Assembly (NCBI RefSeq): GCF_004770745.1
Contig: NZ_RQGD01000035.1
Location: forward strand, 248,001 to 312,000
Reading direction: 5' to 3'
Length of the DNA: 64,000 bases
Source: Leptospira ognonensis
GTDB taxonomy: Bacteria > Spirochaetota > Leptospiria > Leptospirales > Leptospiraceae
Shown here: in pieces, positions 30,019-39,416 of the stretch
Layout: each line of letters begins with the position of its first letter
Numbering within the stretch: position 1 is the first letter of the stretch
Program-made: the position numbers and the translations under genes
The notes under the pieces: generated by a model
What the model was told of the DNA's origin: nothing
Databases searched by the model: none
What the model saw: only the letters and a program-made list of their open reading frames with translations

Positions 30019-30882
30019 ATGAAATCTCCTATCCTTCTTAACGGTAAAGCGATTTCTGAGCAGATTCGAAATCGTATCTCTCAGGAATTAAAAAAAATGG
30101 ATCCGACGGGATCTTCCCCTCCCACTCTTGCCACCATCCTTGTGGGAAATAATCCAGCCTCAGAAACATATGTGAATATGAAAGTCAAAGCTTGCGCGAG
30201 TGTAGGCATGCTTTCAAAGTATGTTCGCCTGCCCGAGGAAACCACCACAGAGCAGTTGCTAAATGAAATTCATTTATTAAATCAGGATCCAAAAGTACAT
30301 GGGATCTTATTACAGCATCCAGTCCCTCACCAAATTGATGAAAGGTTATGTTTTGACTCCATCTTGCCTGAGAAAGATGTTGATGGAGTCACGACTACTT
30401 CCTTTGGTCGCCTGGCAATGGGAAAGGAGGCATTTTTTCCATGCACTCCTTACGGAATGATCCTTCTTTTGCAGGAATTCGGAATTTCGATCGCAGGAAA
30501 ACATGCAGTTGTCGTCGGTAGGTCCCCCATTCTGGGAAAACCGATGGCAATTATGCTAACTAATCTCGACGCTACCGTTACGCTTTGCCATTCCAAAACG
30601 CAAAATCTACCTGAATTGATTGCCCAAGCCGACATCGTGGTCGGTGCGGTGGGAAAACCTGAGTTTATCAAAGCGAGTTGGATCAAGGAAGGCGCCGTTC
30701 TATTGGATGCAGGGTATAACGCGGGCAATGTGGGAGATATCGAAATATCAATTGCGAAAGAGAAAGCTTCTTATTTTACTCCCGTTCCTGGTGGCGTTGG
30801 ACCTATGACAATCGCAGTATTACTTTTACAGACACTGTACTCTTACCAGTCAAAATTTTCTCCGGTTCTAACGAGTCATTAA
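30019..30882 (+). CDS. folD: Bifunctional methylenetetrahydrofolate dehydrogenase / methenyltetrahydrofolate cyclohydrolase
   Basis: Interconverts 5,10-methylene-, methenyl- and 10-formyl-tetrahydrofolate with NADP, supplying one-carbon units for purines and formyl-Met-tRNA. The 287 residues show SETYVNMKVKAC (about 50-61) with the catalytic Lys and Tyr, LLQHPVPHQID (about 96-106), DVDGVTTTSFGRLAMG (about 118-133) and the Rossmann VVGRSPILGKPMA (about 162-174). GGVGPMTIAVL closes the active site. It is followed after one base by the AXE1-like hydrolase gene. Confidence 0.96.
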   Translation: MKSPILLNGKAISEQIRNRISQELKKMDPTGSSPPTLATILVGNNPASETYVNMKVKACASVGMLSKYVRLPEETTTEQLLNEIHLLNQDPKVHGILLQHPVPHQIDERLCFDSILPEKDVDGVTTTSFGRLAMGKEAFFPCTPYGMILLLQEFGISIAGKHAVVVGRSPILGKPMAIMLTNLDATVTLCHSKTQNLPELIAQADIVVGAVGKPEFIKASWIKEGAVLLDAGYNAGNVGDIEISIAKEKASYFTPVPGGVGPMTIAVLLLQTLYSYQSKFSPVLTSH

Positions 30883-30883
30883 T

Positions 30884-31852
30884 ATGTCAGAAGCGATCAG
30901 TTTTGACGAATGTTTTCAGACTTTTCCTAAGCTGGACCCACCTCTTGACCTAGATGCATTCTGGAAAGAGGGTTTCCAAGCTCTTAAAAAAATCCCTATC
31001 AAAGAAACCTATAAAACTGTCTTAAAAGGTTCCTTCATCTGGGAGTCGTTAAATGATGTTTCTTTCCAAGGAATCGGGAATTACACAATCCATGGGAAAT
31101 TGGCGATTCCAAGGAAACGAGGCGATCGTCCTGTTGTCGTTTTTTTTCACGACTATCTTGAACCAGAAGAAGAAATTCAAAAAGGTTACTCGGACATAGG
31201 TGTAGCGCAGTTGCATATCAATTTACGTGGACATGGTCCCGAAATGATCCAGGCGCCAGTTGATCCAAATACCGGTAAAAGATTGGCCAATTGGTCGCCC
31301 AATTATTTTGCAGAAGGCTTGGACAACAAAGAAGATTTTTATATGCGAAAACTCTATCTTGATGTCATTCGTACGATCGAATTTTTACGAGTGAGTGATG
31401 GAATCGATGGAGACAATATCATCTTGCACGGTAAATCTTTAGGTTCGGCCCTGGCAGTATTTGGTGCAGCATATTCAGATAGAATTAAAGGACTCATACT
31501 TGAAACACCTGCTTTCTGTTATATCGACAAAGATCAACTATCATTAAAAGCAAACCATTGGGTCCGCGAAATGAGCCCTACTCTCGAAAAAAGAGCAACT
31601 AAAAAGATAGATTATAAGAAAGCTCTCGCCTATTTTGATTCGATACAGTTTGCTAAAAAAATCAAGATTCCTGCCCTTTTCACATGCGGTATGGAAGACA
31701 ATCTTTCCCATCCAAAATCCATTTTTGCGTTATTCAATCATATGAACTGCGACAAAAGAATGCAGATCTATCCAAATGAAGGGAATGGCGCAGGAAAGGA
31801 AAAACAGCCAGCGGTAAACCTTGAATTTGTAAAAGAAATTTTTCAAATATAA
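30884..31852 (+). CDS. AXE1/cephalosporin-C deacetylase-like alpha/beta hydrolase
   Basis: A 322-residue protein with the plan of acetyl xylan esterase/cephalosporin-C deacetylase: an N-terminal DLDAFWKEGFQAL helix, VVVFFHDYLEP, LHINLRGHG (about 106-114), then the nucleophile elbow LHGKSLGSAL (about 181-190) and the acid in TCGMEDNLSHP (about 265-275). The C-terminal histidine expected in the YPxxxH loop is not there; the loop reads IYPNEGNGAGKEK. Either another histidine substitutes or the enzyme is altered. No signal peptide, so it acts in the cytosol if active. Sits between folD and cysS, likely cotranscribed. Confidence 0.72.
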   Translation: MSEAISFDECFQTFPKLDPPLDLDAFWKEGFQALKKIPIKETYKTVLKGSFIWESLNDVSFQGIGNYTIHGKLAIPRKRGDRPVVVFFHDYLEPEEEIQKGYSDIGVAQLHINLRGHGPEMIQAPVDPNTGKRLANWSPNYFAEGLDNKEDFYMRKLYLDVIRTIEFLRVSDGIDGDNIILHGKSLGSALAVFGAAYSDRIKGLILETPAFCYIDKDQLSLKANHWVREMSPTLEKRATKKIDYKKALAYFDSIQFAKKIKIPALFTCGMEDNLSHPKSIFALFNHMNCDKRMQIYPNEGNGAGKEKQPAVNLEFVKEIFQI

Positions 31853-31861
31853 TTTTCACCT

Positions 31862-33316
31862 ATGATATTCAAATTCTATAATACAAAAACAGCAAAAAAA
31901 GAAGAGTTCATACCTAGTAACCCAAACGAGGTAAAAATTTACTCTTGCGGACCCACCGTATATAATTTTGCACATATCGGAAATATAAGATCCTTTCTTT
32001 TTGTGGATGTTTTACGAAGGGCCCTTAAGTTAGGTGGTTTTCACTTAAATCAAACAATGAATATCACGGACATTGATGATAAGATCATCCGAGAGGCCAT
32101 TGCAGGCGGAGTTTCTGTCGAGGAGTTTACAAAACCGTGGACAGATGCTTTTTTTGAAGACCTGAAATCCTTAAACATTCAAAGCCTAGAACATTATCCA
32201 AAAGCAACGGAGTCTATTGGCGATATGATCTCTATTGTTGGAAAATTGAAAGAAAAGGGACTTGCATACGAGAAGGATGGAAGTCTTTATTACTCCATTC
32301 AAAAATTTTCCAAATATGGAAAACTTTCACATATTGATGTTAGTGGAATGAAGTCTGGTGCCAGGTATGATGCTGACGAATATGAAAAAGAGGATGTCAG
32401 AGATTTTGTTTTATGGAAGAACAGAAAGACTGAAGGGGAAAAAGCTTGGGAAAGTGAGCTTGGCATCGGAAGACCTGGTTGGCATTTAGAATGTTCTGCG
32501 ATGATACGAAAGATTTATAATTCTGGCATTGATATACATACAGGAGGCATTGACCTTCTCTTTCCGCATCACGAAAATGAGGTGGCGCTTTCGGAAGGAG
32601 CTTTTCCCGAGGAGACTTTCGTAGGTACTTGGCTACACTGCGAGCATTTGCTTGTTGACGGAGAAAAAATGTCTAAGAGTAAAGGGAATTTCTATACTCT
32701 TCGGGATATCCTAGCGAAAGGATATGATGTCAAACAGATCAGATACCATTTGATCTCAGCTCATTACCGTTCAAAGTTAAATTTTTCTTTAAAGAAGTTG
32801 GATGAATCTAAGCAGGCATTAGAAAGGTTGCAAAATACTCTTTTTCGTATAATGAGTGTTTTGGATTTTAATTGGGATAAGCTAGATTCTTCTCAATCTG
32901 ATTTATTGCGTGAGAGGATCAAAACAGAACGCATTCGATCTTTTGTAATCGATTTTGAAGCAGCAGTTGCTGATGATTTAAATATTCCGAAGGCATTAGC
33001 TGCAATCTTTGATTTTGTCCGAGAGGTAAATTCTGGATTAGATTCAAATGCCTGGGATAACAACAATCTAACGGAAATGATTTATAGTTTTCAAGTATTC
33101 GATCAGATTCTCGGATTGTTAAGTTTTGAAAAACCATTAGAAACTATAGACGCGAATGACAAAACGAATATAGAAGAGAAGATTGCTGAGAGAATTATGG
33201 CAAAACAGAATAAAGATTTTGCTAAGGCAGATTCCATTCGAAAGGAATTGCTAGAACAGGGAATTCAACTTCTAGATAATAAGGATGGAACCACCTCTTG
33301 GAAAAGAAACCAGTAG
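31862..33316 (+). CDS. cysS: Cysteine--tRNA ligase
   Basis: Class Ia synthetase charging tRNA-Cys. The 484 residues contain the zinc ligand and HIGH block SCGPTVYNFAHIGNIRS (about 28-44), TDIDDKIIREA (about 69-79), the second zinc cysteine in WHLECSAM, FPHHENE (about 237-243) and KMSKSKGNF (about 270-278). The C-terminal helical DALR region ends in a conserved DNKDGTTW-like segment. Its 3' end overlaps the TTG start of the downstream methyltransferase gene, an arrangement cysS-trmH that is common in bacteria. Confidence 0.97.
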   Translation: MIFKFYNTKTAKKEEFIPSNPNEVKIYSCGPTVYNFAHIGNIRSFLFVDVLRRALKLGGFHLNQTMNITDIDDKIIREAIAGGVSVEEFTKPWTDAFFEDLKSLNIQSLEHYPKATESIGDMISIVGKLKEKGLAYEKDGSLYYSIQKFSKYGKLSHIDVSGMKSGARYDADEYEKEDVRDFVLWKNRKTEGEKAWESELGIGRPGWHLECSAMIRKIYNSGIDIHTGGIDLLFPHHENEVALSEGAFPEETFVGTWLHCEHLLVDGEKMSKSKGNFYTLRDILAKGYDVKQIRYHLISAHYRSKLNFSLKKLDESKQALERLQNTLFRIMSVLDFNWDKLDSSQSDLLRERIKTERIRSFVIDFEAAVADDLNIPKALAAIFDFVREVNSGLDSNAWDNNNLTEMIYSFQVFDQILGLLSFEKPLETIDANDKTNIEEKIAERIMAKQNKDFAKADSIRKELLEQGIQLLDNKDGTTSWKRNQ

Positions 33317-34068
33317 ATATTTTATTTGGTAAACGAAATTTTTTTGAATTTTTAGAATCCTTAGACACGATGATTCCTGAAAAAGGAATAAAATCCATAC
33401 GTGAAATCTTATTAAAAGATTCCATACCCTCTGAAGAAAAAAAAAGAATTCAAGCCTATCTTCCTCCGAATATCAAGTGTTCACTGGTAAGTATCAGAGA
33501 ATTGGATCGAGTTGCCGGAGATAAGAACCACCAGGGCTATGTGATCATTCGAACTAAACAGAAGTCTTTTCAATCTCAGACGTGGGAGCAGTTCAAGCAG
33601 ACGATCGAGCCAGGTGAAGGTCCGATTTTAATTTTAGATCGGATTCAAGATCCTGGAAATTTGGGAAATATTTTGCGCACTGCAGAATGTTTGGGTGTGA
33701 AACATATTGTGATGTCGGACAGGGACACCGCCCCAATCAGTCCAGTGGTGGAAAAGTCTTCTGCGGGAGCCGTACATCATCTTAATATATTTCGAATCGC
33801 AAATTTGAGTCAGGCGATGGAACGATTGAAAGAGCTTGAGTATTGGGTTCTTGCTACAGATGAAGAGGGATCTGAAGAAATTTGGGAGGATCTTCCTGAT
33901 GCGGAAAATATGGCAGTCATTATGGGAAATGAAGGTGAAGGTGTGAAAAGGATATTACTTGAACACGCTGACTACAAAGGAAGGATCGCCTTACAAGGAT
34001 CAGTATCCTCTTTGAATGTGGTGGTCGCATGCGGAATCACATTAGATAGGATTGTCAATCGGACTTGA
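33298..34068 (+). CDS. TrmH/SpoU-family RNA 2'-O-ribose methyltransferase
   Basis: SPOUT-class methyltransferase that methylates the ribose of a tRNA or rRNA nucleotide (RlmB/TrmH group). It starts at TTG 33298, overlapping cysS by 19 bases. The 256 residues hold an N-terminal substrate-binding domain (VDILFGKRNFFEFLES), and the three SPOUT motifs: DPGNLGNILRTAECLG (about 120-135), MGNEGEGV (about 214-221) and SLNVVVACGI (about 239-248), the last two forming the knotted AdoMet site. DKNHQGYV is the RlmB-like linker signature, so 23S rRNA is a reasonable but unproven substrate. Confidence 0.9.
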   Translation: MEKKPVDILFGKRNFFEFLESLDTMIPEKGIKSIREILLKDSIPSEEKKRIQAYLPPNIKCSLVSIRELDRVAGDKNHQGYVIIRTKQKSFQSQTWEQFKQTIEPGEGPILILDRIQDPGNLGNILRTAECLGVKHIVMSDRDTAPISPVVEKSSAGAVHHLNIFRIANLSQAMERLKELEYWVLATDEEGSEEIWEDLPDAENMAVIMGNEGEGVKRILLEHADYKGRIALQGSVSSLNVVVACGITLDRIVNRT

Positions 34069-35159
34069 AAGGTTCGACATTTGCCATTATCTTATTTTTA
34101 TCTTCATTCCTCTTTGGGGACTGTGCTTACTATGTCTGGAAAAAACAATTTACGACCGACAAAAATACTGACGATGCCCTACTTCTTTCTCTCGTCGGTG
34201 TCATTGAAAATCCAAACCAAGAGCTCTTTTTTTTTCAACCAGGAGTGAGCAGAAATCTTAAGTATGAGCAATACCTAGAAGCTTCCCTTATCTCATTTCC
34301 TTCCTCTAAACCAAAACTTATATTTATCCACGGTTGGAATCCTTTAGAAAGAGATACCGATCCCTTTACGTCGAGGACCCGGAAAGTTGATAATATCAAT
34401 GGAACTTTTCAGAACGGGATCATACACTACCAAGAAGATCTGTCTCTAGCTAAAACTAAATATGATTTGTTTCTTTTCACGTATAGAACCTCTAACGGAC
34501 TCATTTTTAATGCAGATGGCTTTTTGAAAATTTTAAAAAAAACATTCCAAACCTCTGATAAAGTGATCATAGTAGCTCACTCTATGGGTGGTCTGGTTAC
34601 TCGAGCAGCTATGAAATCTGAAGGTTACTTACCAAATTTGATTGATGGAGTTGTGACATTGGGATCTCCGATGTATGGCTCCCCTTTTGCCTCAAAGGCG
34701 TATTTGAAATCACAATCTTTTGTAAGTGAATTGTCTGCTTTCCTACTCGAAACGCAAGGTGGCGCAGATCTCAGTCATACAAATCAAGGTCTAGGGCAAA
34801 CCCAAATTGAAAATGAAACGAATCTCGTTTTAGATTACATCAATCAAGATTTTCCATACAATCAAACATTTGTTAGCTTTGCTGGTTTATTGTCAGCTCC
34901 CTCTTGTGCTGGAGCTGAGACCTTTTATTATACGACGGGCTGTACTGTCTTAACAAATTCGAATCCAAGTTTTGTCCGAAATGATGGAATTGTTCCTGAG
35001 AATAGTGCCTTTCTTGGCAAAAGTGTTTTTAAAACGATTAGCAAAAACGGATATGATCACTCTATGATGGCGTTTCAAACAAAAGATATAGATGATACTA
35101 AAAGTAAAGAACTATTCGAAGAAGCCATCCTGCAGGCTGATTTATTGCTTGCTAGGTGA
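34065..35159 (+). CDS. Lipase-like alpha/beta hydrolase lipoprotein
   Basis: A 364-residue exported hydrolase. It starts at TTG overlapping the previous stop (TTGA). A short signal peptide ends LFGDC, a lipobox with the cysteine at about residue 20. The hydrolase core has LIFIHGWNP (about 85-93), the nucleophile elbow VAHSMGGLVTRAA (about 168-180) as in PGAP1-like lipases, and late residues DGIVPENSA and GYDHSMM supplying plausible Asp and His. Four cysteines in the C-terminal third (PSCAGAE, TTGCTV and others) might form a disulphide. Location is the envelope; ester substrate unknown. Confidence 0.78.
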   Translation: MKGSTFAIILFLSSFLFGDCAYYVWKKQFTTDKNTDDALLLSLVGVIENPNQELFFFQPGVSRNLKYEQYLEASLISFPSSKPKLIFIHGWNPLERDTDPFTSRTRKVDNINGTFQNGIIHYQEDLSLAKTKYDLFLFTYRTSNGLIFNADGFLKILKKTFQTSDKVIIVAHSMGGLVTRAAMKSEGYLPNLIDGVVTLGSPMYGSPFASKAYLKSQSFVSELSAFLLETQGGADLSHTNQGLGQTQIENETNLVLDYINQDFPYNQTFVSFAGLLSAPSCAGAETFYYTTGCTVLTNSNPSFVRNDGIVPENSAFLGKSVFKTISKNGYDHSMMAFQTKDIDDTKSKELFEEAILQADLLLAR

Positions 35160-36887
35160 ACTATTTAAGGATTTTTTTAAAGAAAATCTTAAAAGGAGTA
35201 CACTCGTCAGTAAAATTGGGATAGAAACATAAAGTATTTTCGTTTCCCATAATAATCCTTGAATCGATTGCAAACCGCTGACAATGAGAAAAAATCCGGA
35301 AATGACACCCAAGAAAGAATGATAGAGTCCATTTGGAAACACTTTAAATGATTTTGAATCTCCTTCAAATAGACCTTTCCAAAAGAAGTGTGGAGGCCGG
35401 ACCTTAAAATAAAATTCTTTGATCATTGCAGGATTAGAAGTTGGAAGTATAAATGTACTAATGATCAGTAAACCTGTGCAAGTGAGTGAGTTTGCGAGGA
35501 TCGTATAAGGAAATTCAAGTTTAAGAATGATTGCAAAAAGAATGTAACAAACTGGCGAAAGGATCAATGCCAGTATCTCTGTGTAAGCTGAAATCCTCCA
35601 ATAAAACCAACGAGCTATCAAAACAAAACCGATACCAGAAGAAGACTCCAAAAGAAATACCCATGCGCCTTTGACAGTTTCCATACCGTAAACGGCAAGT
35701 AAGAGTGAGGCAGCCCCAGTTAAAAATTGTAAAGCATATGTTACGTTCAAATAATACCGATCTGTCTTTGCCTTTTGTAGAACGGGCTTCCAAAAATCAA
35801 AGACAAGGTAGGACGCACCCCAGTTCAGATGCGTCGCTAGAGTTGACAAATATGCCGCGAGAAACGCACTTAAGATTAATCCTTTTAGACCCATCGGAAG
35901 ACCTTCATTGAGGAACAGCAGAAATCCCTTGCCACTTTCTTTGTCAGTCAGATCGGGAAATGCAACCAAGGAGGCTAAGGCAACTAGAATCCAAGGCCAA
36001 GGTCGTAAAAAGTAATGAGCTAAAACGAACCATAATGAACTCTTGATTGCCGAATCTTCATTTTCAGTAGCCAGAATTCTTTGTGCAATATAGCCGCCCC
36101 CGCCAGGTTCCGCACCCGGATACCAACTTGACCACCATATAACAGTTAACATGATGATGAAATGGTCAACGGGTAGTCCGATACTGCTCGAAAAGCTTGG
36201 ATAAAAATTTACTTTCTCAGGCGCGATCTTTTCGACAAGTCCGGAAACGCCACCGATACCTGGCAGACCCAGAATGAAATAAGCATAAACAACACAACCA
36301 CCCCATGCTAAAAAAAACTGAAATACATCAATGAACGAAATCCCTTTCAGTCCACCAAAGGAGGTATAGATAATGCCAATGAGAATAAGAATGAGCAATA
36401 TAAGTATTTCTGAATATTCTGGAAAAAATACTTGGATAATTTTGAGCATGGCTAAATTTACCCAACCGAGTATAATAATATTTAATACACCTCCAATGAT
36501 GACTGCCTTAAAGCTGCGAAGGACGCTCGCCTCTTTACCTGAGTACCTAATAGCAATTAGTTCAAGATCTGTTTTGGCACCAGACCTCTTCCAAAGTTTC
36601 GAGAAAAAAAATACTGTGACAAGTCCTCCGATCGCCATATACCACCAGAGCCAATTTCCCGAGATACCCTTTGATCTGACAATTTCTGTGACTGCAAGAG
36701 GAGTATCTGCCGCAAAGGTGGTTGCGACCATAGCTGTACCAGCGACAAACCAACCCAATTTACCTTCAGCTTGAAAGTATCCGGCTAGTGTGCGAGCCTC
36801 TTGATTCCGATTTAGATATAAAATGGAGAAAATAACGAGAAAAGGCAAAAAAAATAAAACATGATCTAAAATAGAAAACGCAATCAT
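35142..36887 (-). CDS. Sodium:solute symporter family transporter
   Basis: SSS-family (SLC5-like) Na+-coupled transporter in the inner membrane. The 581 residues give about 13 transmembrane helices. Family features are the N-terminal [18 protein letters not shown] (about 33-50) with [13 protein letters not shown], and [19 protein letters not shown] (about 171-189), the conserved SSS block. A long C-terminal extension with additional helices (about 490-575) follows. Substrate not deducible. Its ATG overlaps the hisF stop by four bases, making it the last gene of the lptD-to-symporter run; its 3' end overlaps the opposite lipase gene by 18 bases. Confidence 0.88.
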   Translation of the reverse strand: MIAFSILDHVLFFLPFLVIFSILYLNRNQEARTLAGYFQAEGKLGWFVAGTAMVATTFAADTPLAVTEIVRSKGISGNWLWWYMAIGGLVTVFFFSKLWKRSGAKTDLELIAIRYSGKEASVLRSFKAVIIGGVLNIIILGWVNLAMLKIIQVFFPEYSEILILLILILIGIIYTSFGGLKGISFIDVFQFFLAWGGCVVYAYFILGLPGIGGVSGLVEKIAPEKVNFYPSFSSSIGLPVDHFIIMLTVIWWSSWYPGAEPGGGGYIAQRILATENEDSAIKSSLWFVLAHYFLRPWPWILVALASLVAFPDLTDKESGKGFLLFLNEGLPMGLKGLILSAFLAAYLSTLATHLNWGASYLVFDFWKPVLQKAKTDRYYLNVTYALQFLTGAASLLLAVYGMETVKGAWVFLLESSSGIGFVLIARWFYWRISAYTEILALILSPVCYILFAIILKLEFPYTILANSLTCTGLLIISTFILPTSNPAMIKEFYFKVRPPHFFWKGLFEGDSKSFKVFPNGLYHSFLGVISGFFLIVSGLQSIQGLLWETKILYVSIPILLTSVLLLRFSLKKSLNSSPSKQ

Positions 36888-37660
36888 AATCTAACTTTAA
36901 TGCCCATTTCCCTCATGGCTTGTTTGGTTTCTTTGATCGTATACTCACCAAAATGAAAAATTGAGGCAGCGAGTACCGCATCAGCACCACCCCTCAGAAT
37001 GGCTTCCGACATATGCTCGGGATTGCCTGCGCCACCAGATGCAATGACAGGGATACTTAAGTTTTGAGTGAAAAGTTTTAGTACATTGATATCAAAACCA
37101 TCTTTGGTCCCATCCTTATCCATCGAGGTCAAAAGTATTTCGCCTGCACCTCTCTCGTAGGCTTCACGTCCCCATTCTAAAGCATCTTTACCTGTTTCAG
37201 TTCTTCCTCCATTCAAATAGACTTCGAATCTTTTTCGCTCTTGATTGAATTTAGAATCTATCGCACAAACAATACATTGAGATCCGTAGATTTCGCTGGC
37301 TTGTGTCAAGAGCTCTGGATTTTGAAAAGCCGCAGTATTGATTGAAACTTTATCCGCACCTTTGTTTAATACGGAGCGAACATCATCTAAAGTACGGATA
37401 CCGCCGCCAACCGTAAATGGGATAAAAAGTTTATTTGCAACCTCCTCTACTAAATGGAGCAAAATATCTCTCTTATCACTTGAGGCAGTTATATCCAAAA
37501 AACATAACTCATCGGCTTGATTTTCTTCATATGCAACAGCGCAAGAAACTGGATCTCCAGCATCGATCAGGTTAACAAAATTTACACCTTTTACGACTCT
37601 ACCATCTTTGATATCTAAACATGGGATGACTCGTTTGGTCAGCTCGTCTGTGAGTATCAT
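36884..37660 (-). CDS. hisF: Imidazole glycerol phosphate synthase, cyclase subunit
   Basis: Cyclase subunit that, with the glutaminase HisH, forms imidazole glycerol phosphate and AICAR in histidine synthesis. The 258-residue TIM barrel has the catalytic aspartates in [12 protein letters not shown] (about 14-25) and AIDSKFN (about 132-138), [20 protein letters not shown] and the second phosphate site [11 protein letters not shown] (about 182-192). hisH is not adjacent; instead the gene sits between gatA and the symporter with ATGA overlaps on both sides, an operon placement unrelated to histidine synthesis. Confidence 0.95.
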   Translation of the reverse strand: MILTDELTKRVIPCLDIKDGRVVKGVNFVNLIDAGDPVSCAVAYEENQADELCFLDITASSDKRDILLHLVEEVANKLFIPFTVGGGIRTLDDVRSVLNKGADKVSINTAAFQNPELLTQASEIYGSQCIVCAIDSKFNQERKRFEVYLNGGRTETGKDALEWGREAYERGAGEILLTSMDKDGTKDGFDINVLKLFTQNLSIPVIASGGAGNPEHMSEAILRGGADAVLAASIFHFGEYTIKETKQAMREMGIKVRL

Positions 37661-39123
37661 TTTATTGTTTCTGGAAGATGAATCTTAGTTTCAGGAAATT
37701 CATTCAGCATCAAAGCATAGGATAATAATTTTTCCTCTTCGAAATGATTCGAGGTAAGTTGCATTCCGATGGGTAAACCTATCTCATCAAGGCCCGCAGG
37801 ACAGCTTATGGCGGGAACGCCTGCAAGATTTACGGTCGTTGTTAAAATATCAGCTAAATACATTTGTATTGGGTCTTTCGTTTTTTCTCCCACCTTAAAT
37901 GCGCTAGTTGGTGAAGTCGGCTGAAAAATAAAATCTACATCTTTGAAAAAAGATTCGTATTGTTTTTTAATCAAAACTCTAGCTTTTTGCGCCTTGCCAT
38001 AATAGGCATCATAATAACCAGAGCTTAGTGAGAATGTTCCCAATAAAATTCTACGCTTTACCTCGTTGCCAAATCCCTTCGATCTGGATTCAACGTATAG
38101 ATCCTCGAGTTTTCCTTGGCCTTCATCCCGAAAACCATATCGAATTCCATCAAAACGCGATAGATTGGAAGAACATTCAGCAGTTGCAATTAAGTAATAA
38201 ACAGGGATCGAATACTTAAAAAGACTAAAGTCTAATTCTTTTAAAATGGCGCCTTCTTTCGTAAGGGCGGCTTTTAACTCTTCATATCTTTTGGCGACAC
38301 TCGGGCTTGCCTGGGTATCTTCCGTTTTCATAACTCCAACGCGAAGACCCTTCCAAGAACCTAACTTAACATGATTTACATTGAAAGACTTTTCCTTCGC
38401 CGAAGTTTGATCATGAGAATCGTATCCTTGAATGGAATCGAAAACATCAATCACCGAATGGATATCATTTCCAAAAGGACCGATTTGGTCTAAACTGGAG
38501 GCATAGGCAACTAAACCATATCTTGAAACACGTCCATACGTAGGTTTGAGTCCCCAAACGCCACATAAAGCAGCTGGTTGGCGAATGGATCCACCCGTAT
38601 CTGATCCAAGTGAAGTTGACACCATGCCTGAGGCAACTGCCGCCGCAGAACCGCCGCTAGAACCTCCAGGAATTCTTGTGACATCAAATGGATTTTTTGT
38701 CGTTTGAAATGCACTATTCTCAGTAGAACTTCCCATAGCGAATTCATCCATATTCGTTCTCGGGACAAATAGAAATCCTTTTGATTTTAGCTTGGTGATG
38801 ACAGTGGCATCATAAGGTGATCTGAAATTTGATAGAATTTTGGAGGCACAAGAAGTTATTTCTCCTTCAATGCAGATGTTATCTTTAATCCCGATGGGAA
38901 TTCCGTCCATTTCTGATTTAAGAGCTTTTGATTTTCTACGAGCATCACTTTCTTTAGCAGAGGCAAGTATTTTTTCAGGATTGAATTCTAGGAAGGCACC
39001 GATTTTTGAATCTACAGCGTTAATTCTATCTATATAGGAGGAAGTCACTTCTTCGGAGGTAAACTCACCTTTACCCAATCCTTCTTTGATCTTAGAATAA
39101 GTTAATTTTGATAAATCGTTCAT
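37657..39123 (-). CDS. gatA: Aspartyl/glutamyl-tRNA amidotransferase subunit A
   Basis: Glutaminase subunit of GatCAB, releasing ammonia for conversion of Glu-tRNA-Gln (or Asp-tRNA-Asn) to the amide. The 488 residues contain the Ser-cisSer-Lys machinery: lysine in [11 protein letters not shown] (about 77-87) and [14 protein letters not shown] (about 153-166) with [13 protein letters not shown] (about 174-186). It overlaps gatC and hisF by four bases each. Because asnS is present nearby, the main task is probably Gln-tRNA formation (inference). gatB is not in the window. Confidence 0.96.
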   Translation of the reverse strand: MNDLSKLTYSKIKEGLGKGEFTSEEVTSSYIDRINAVDSKIGAFLEFNPEKILASAKESDARRKSKALKSEMDGIPIGIKDNICIEGEITSCASKILSNFRSPYDATVITKLKSKGFLFVPRTNMDEFAMGSSTENSAFQTTKNPFDVTRIPGGSSGGSAAAVASGMVSTSLGSDTGGSIRQPAALCGVWGLKPTYGRVSRYGLVAYASSLDQIGPFGNDIHSVIDVFDSIQGYDSHDQTSAKEKSFNVNHVKLGSWKGLRVGVMKTEDTQASPSVAKRYEELKAALTKEGAILKELDFSLFKYSIPVYYLIATAECSSNLSRFDGIRYGFRDEGQGKLEDLYVESRSKGFGNEVKRRILLGTFSLSSGYYDAYYGKAQKARVLIKKQYESFFKDVDFIFQPTSPTSAFKVGEKTKDPIQMYLADILTTTVNLAGVPAISCPAGLDEIGLPIGMQLTSNHFEEEKLLSYALMLNEFPETKIHLPETIK

Positions 39124-39404
39124 GTTTCTATCACTCTTGGCACAACAACATATCCATTCTCATAAGATGGTGCAATCTTCGATAAAGCATCTCGGTTTAA
39201 AGTATTCTCTTTAATGTCAGGTCTTAAAGAATTCATTGTTAGTTGATATATCTCATCATCTTCTACTGAAGAGGTGTCGAGATTTTTAATCTCATCTACA
39301 TAGCTTACGATTCGTGAAAAATCATTCAACATACCTGAAATCTCTTCATCTCTGATCGACAATTTAGCTAAAGCTGCGATGTCCCTTAAATTCTTCTCAT
39401 CCAT
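39120..39404 (-). CDS. gatC: Aspartyl/glutamyl-tRNA amidotransferase subunit C
   Basis: Small subunit that wraps around GatA and stabilises the GatCAB complex. The 94 residues match the family length and pattern: [12 protein letters not shown] (about 11-22), [17 protein letters not shown] (about 29-45) and [20 protein letters not shown] (split here, about 57-76). A good AAAAGGAAA ribosome binding site precedes the ATG. The stop overlaps the gatA start. Confidence 0.94.
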   Translation of the reverse strand: MDEKNLRDIAALAKLSIRDEEISGMLNDFSRIVSYVDEIKNLDTSSVEDDEIYQLTMNSLRPDIKENTLNRDALSKIAPSYENGYVVVPRVIET

Positions 39405-39416
39405 AATTATTTCCTT

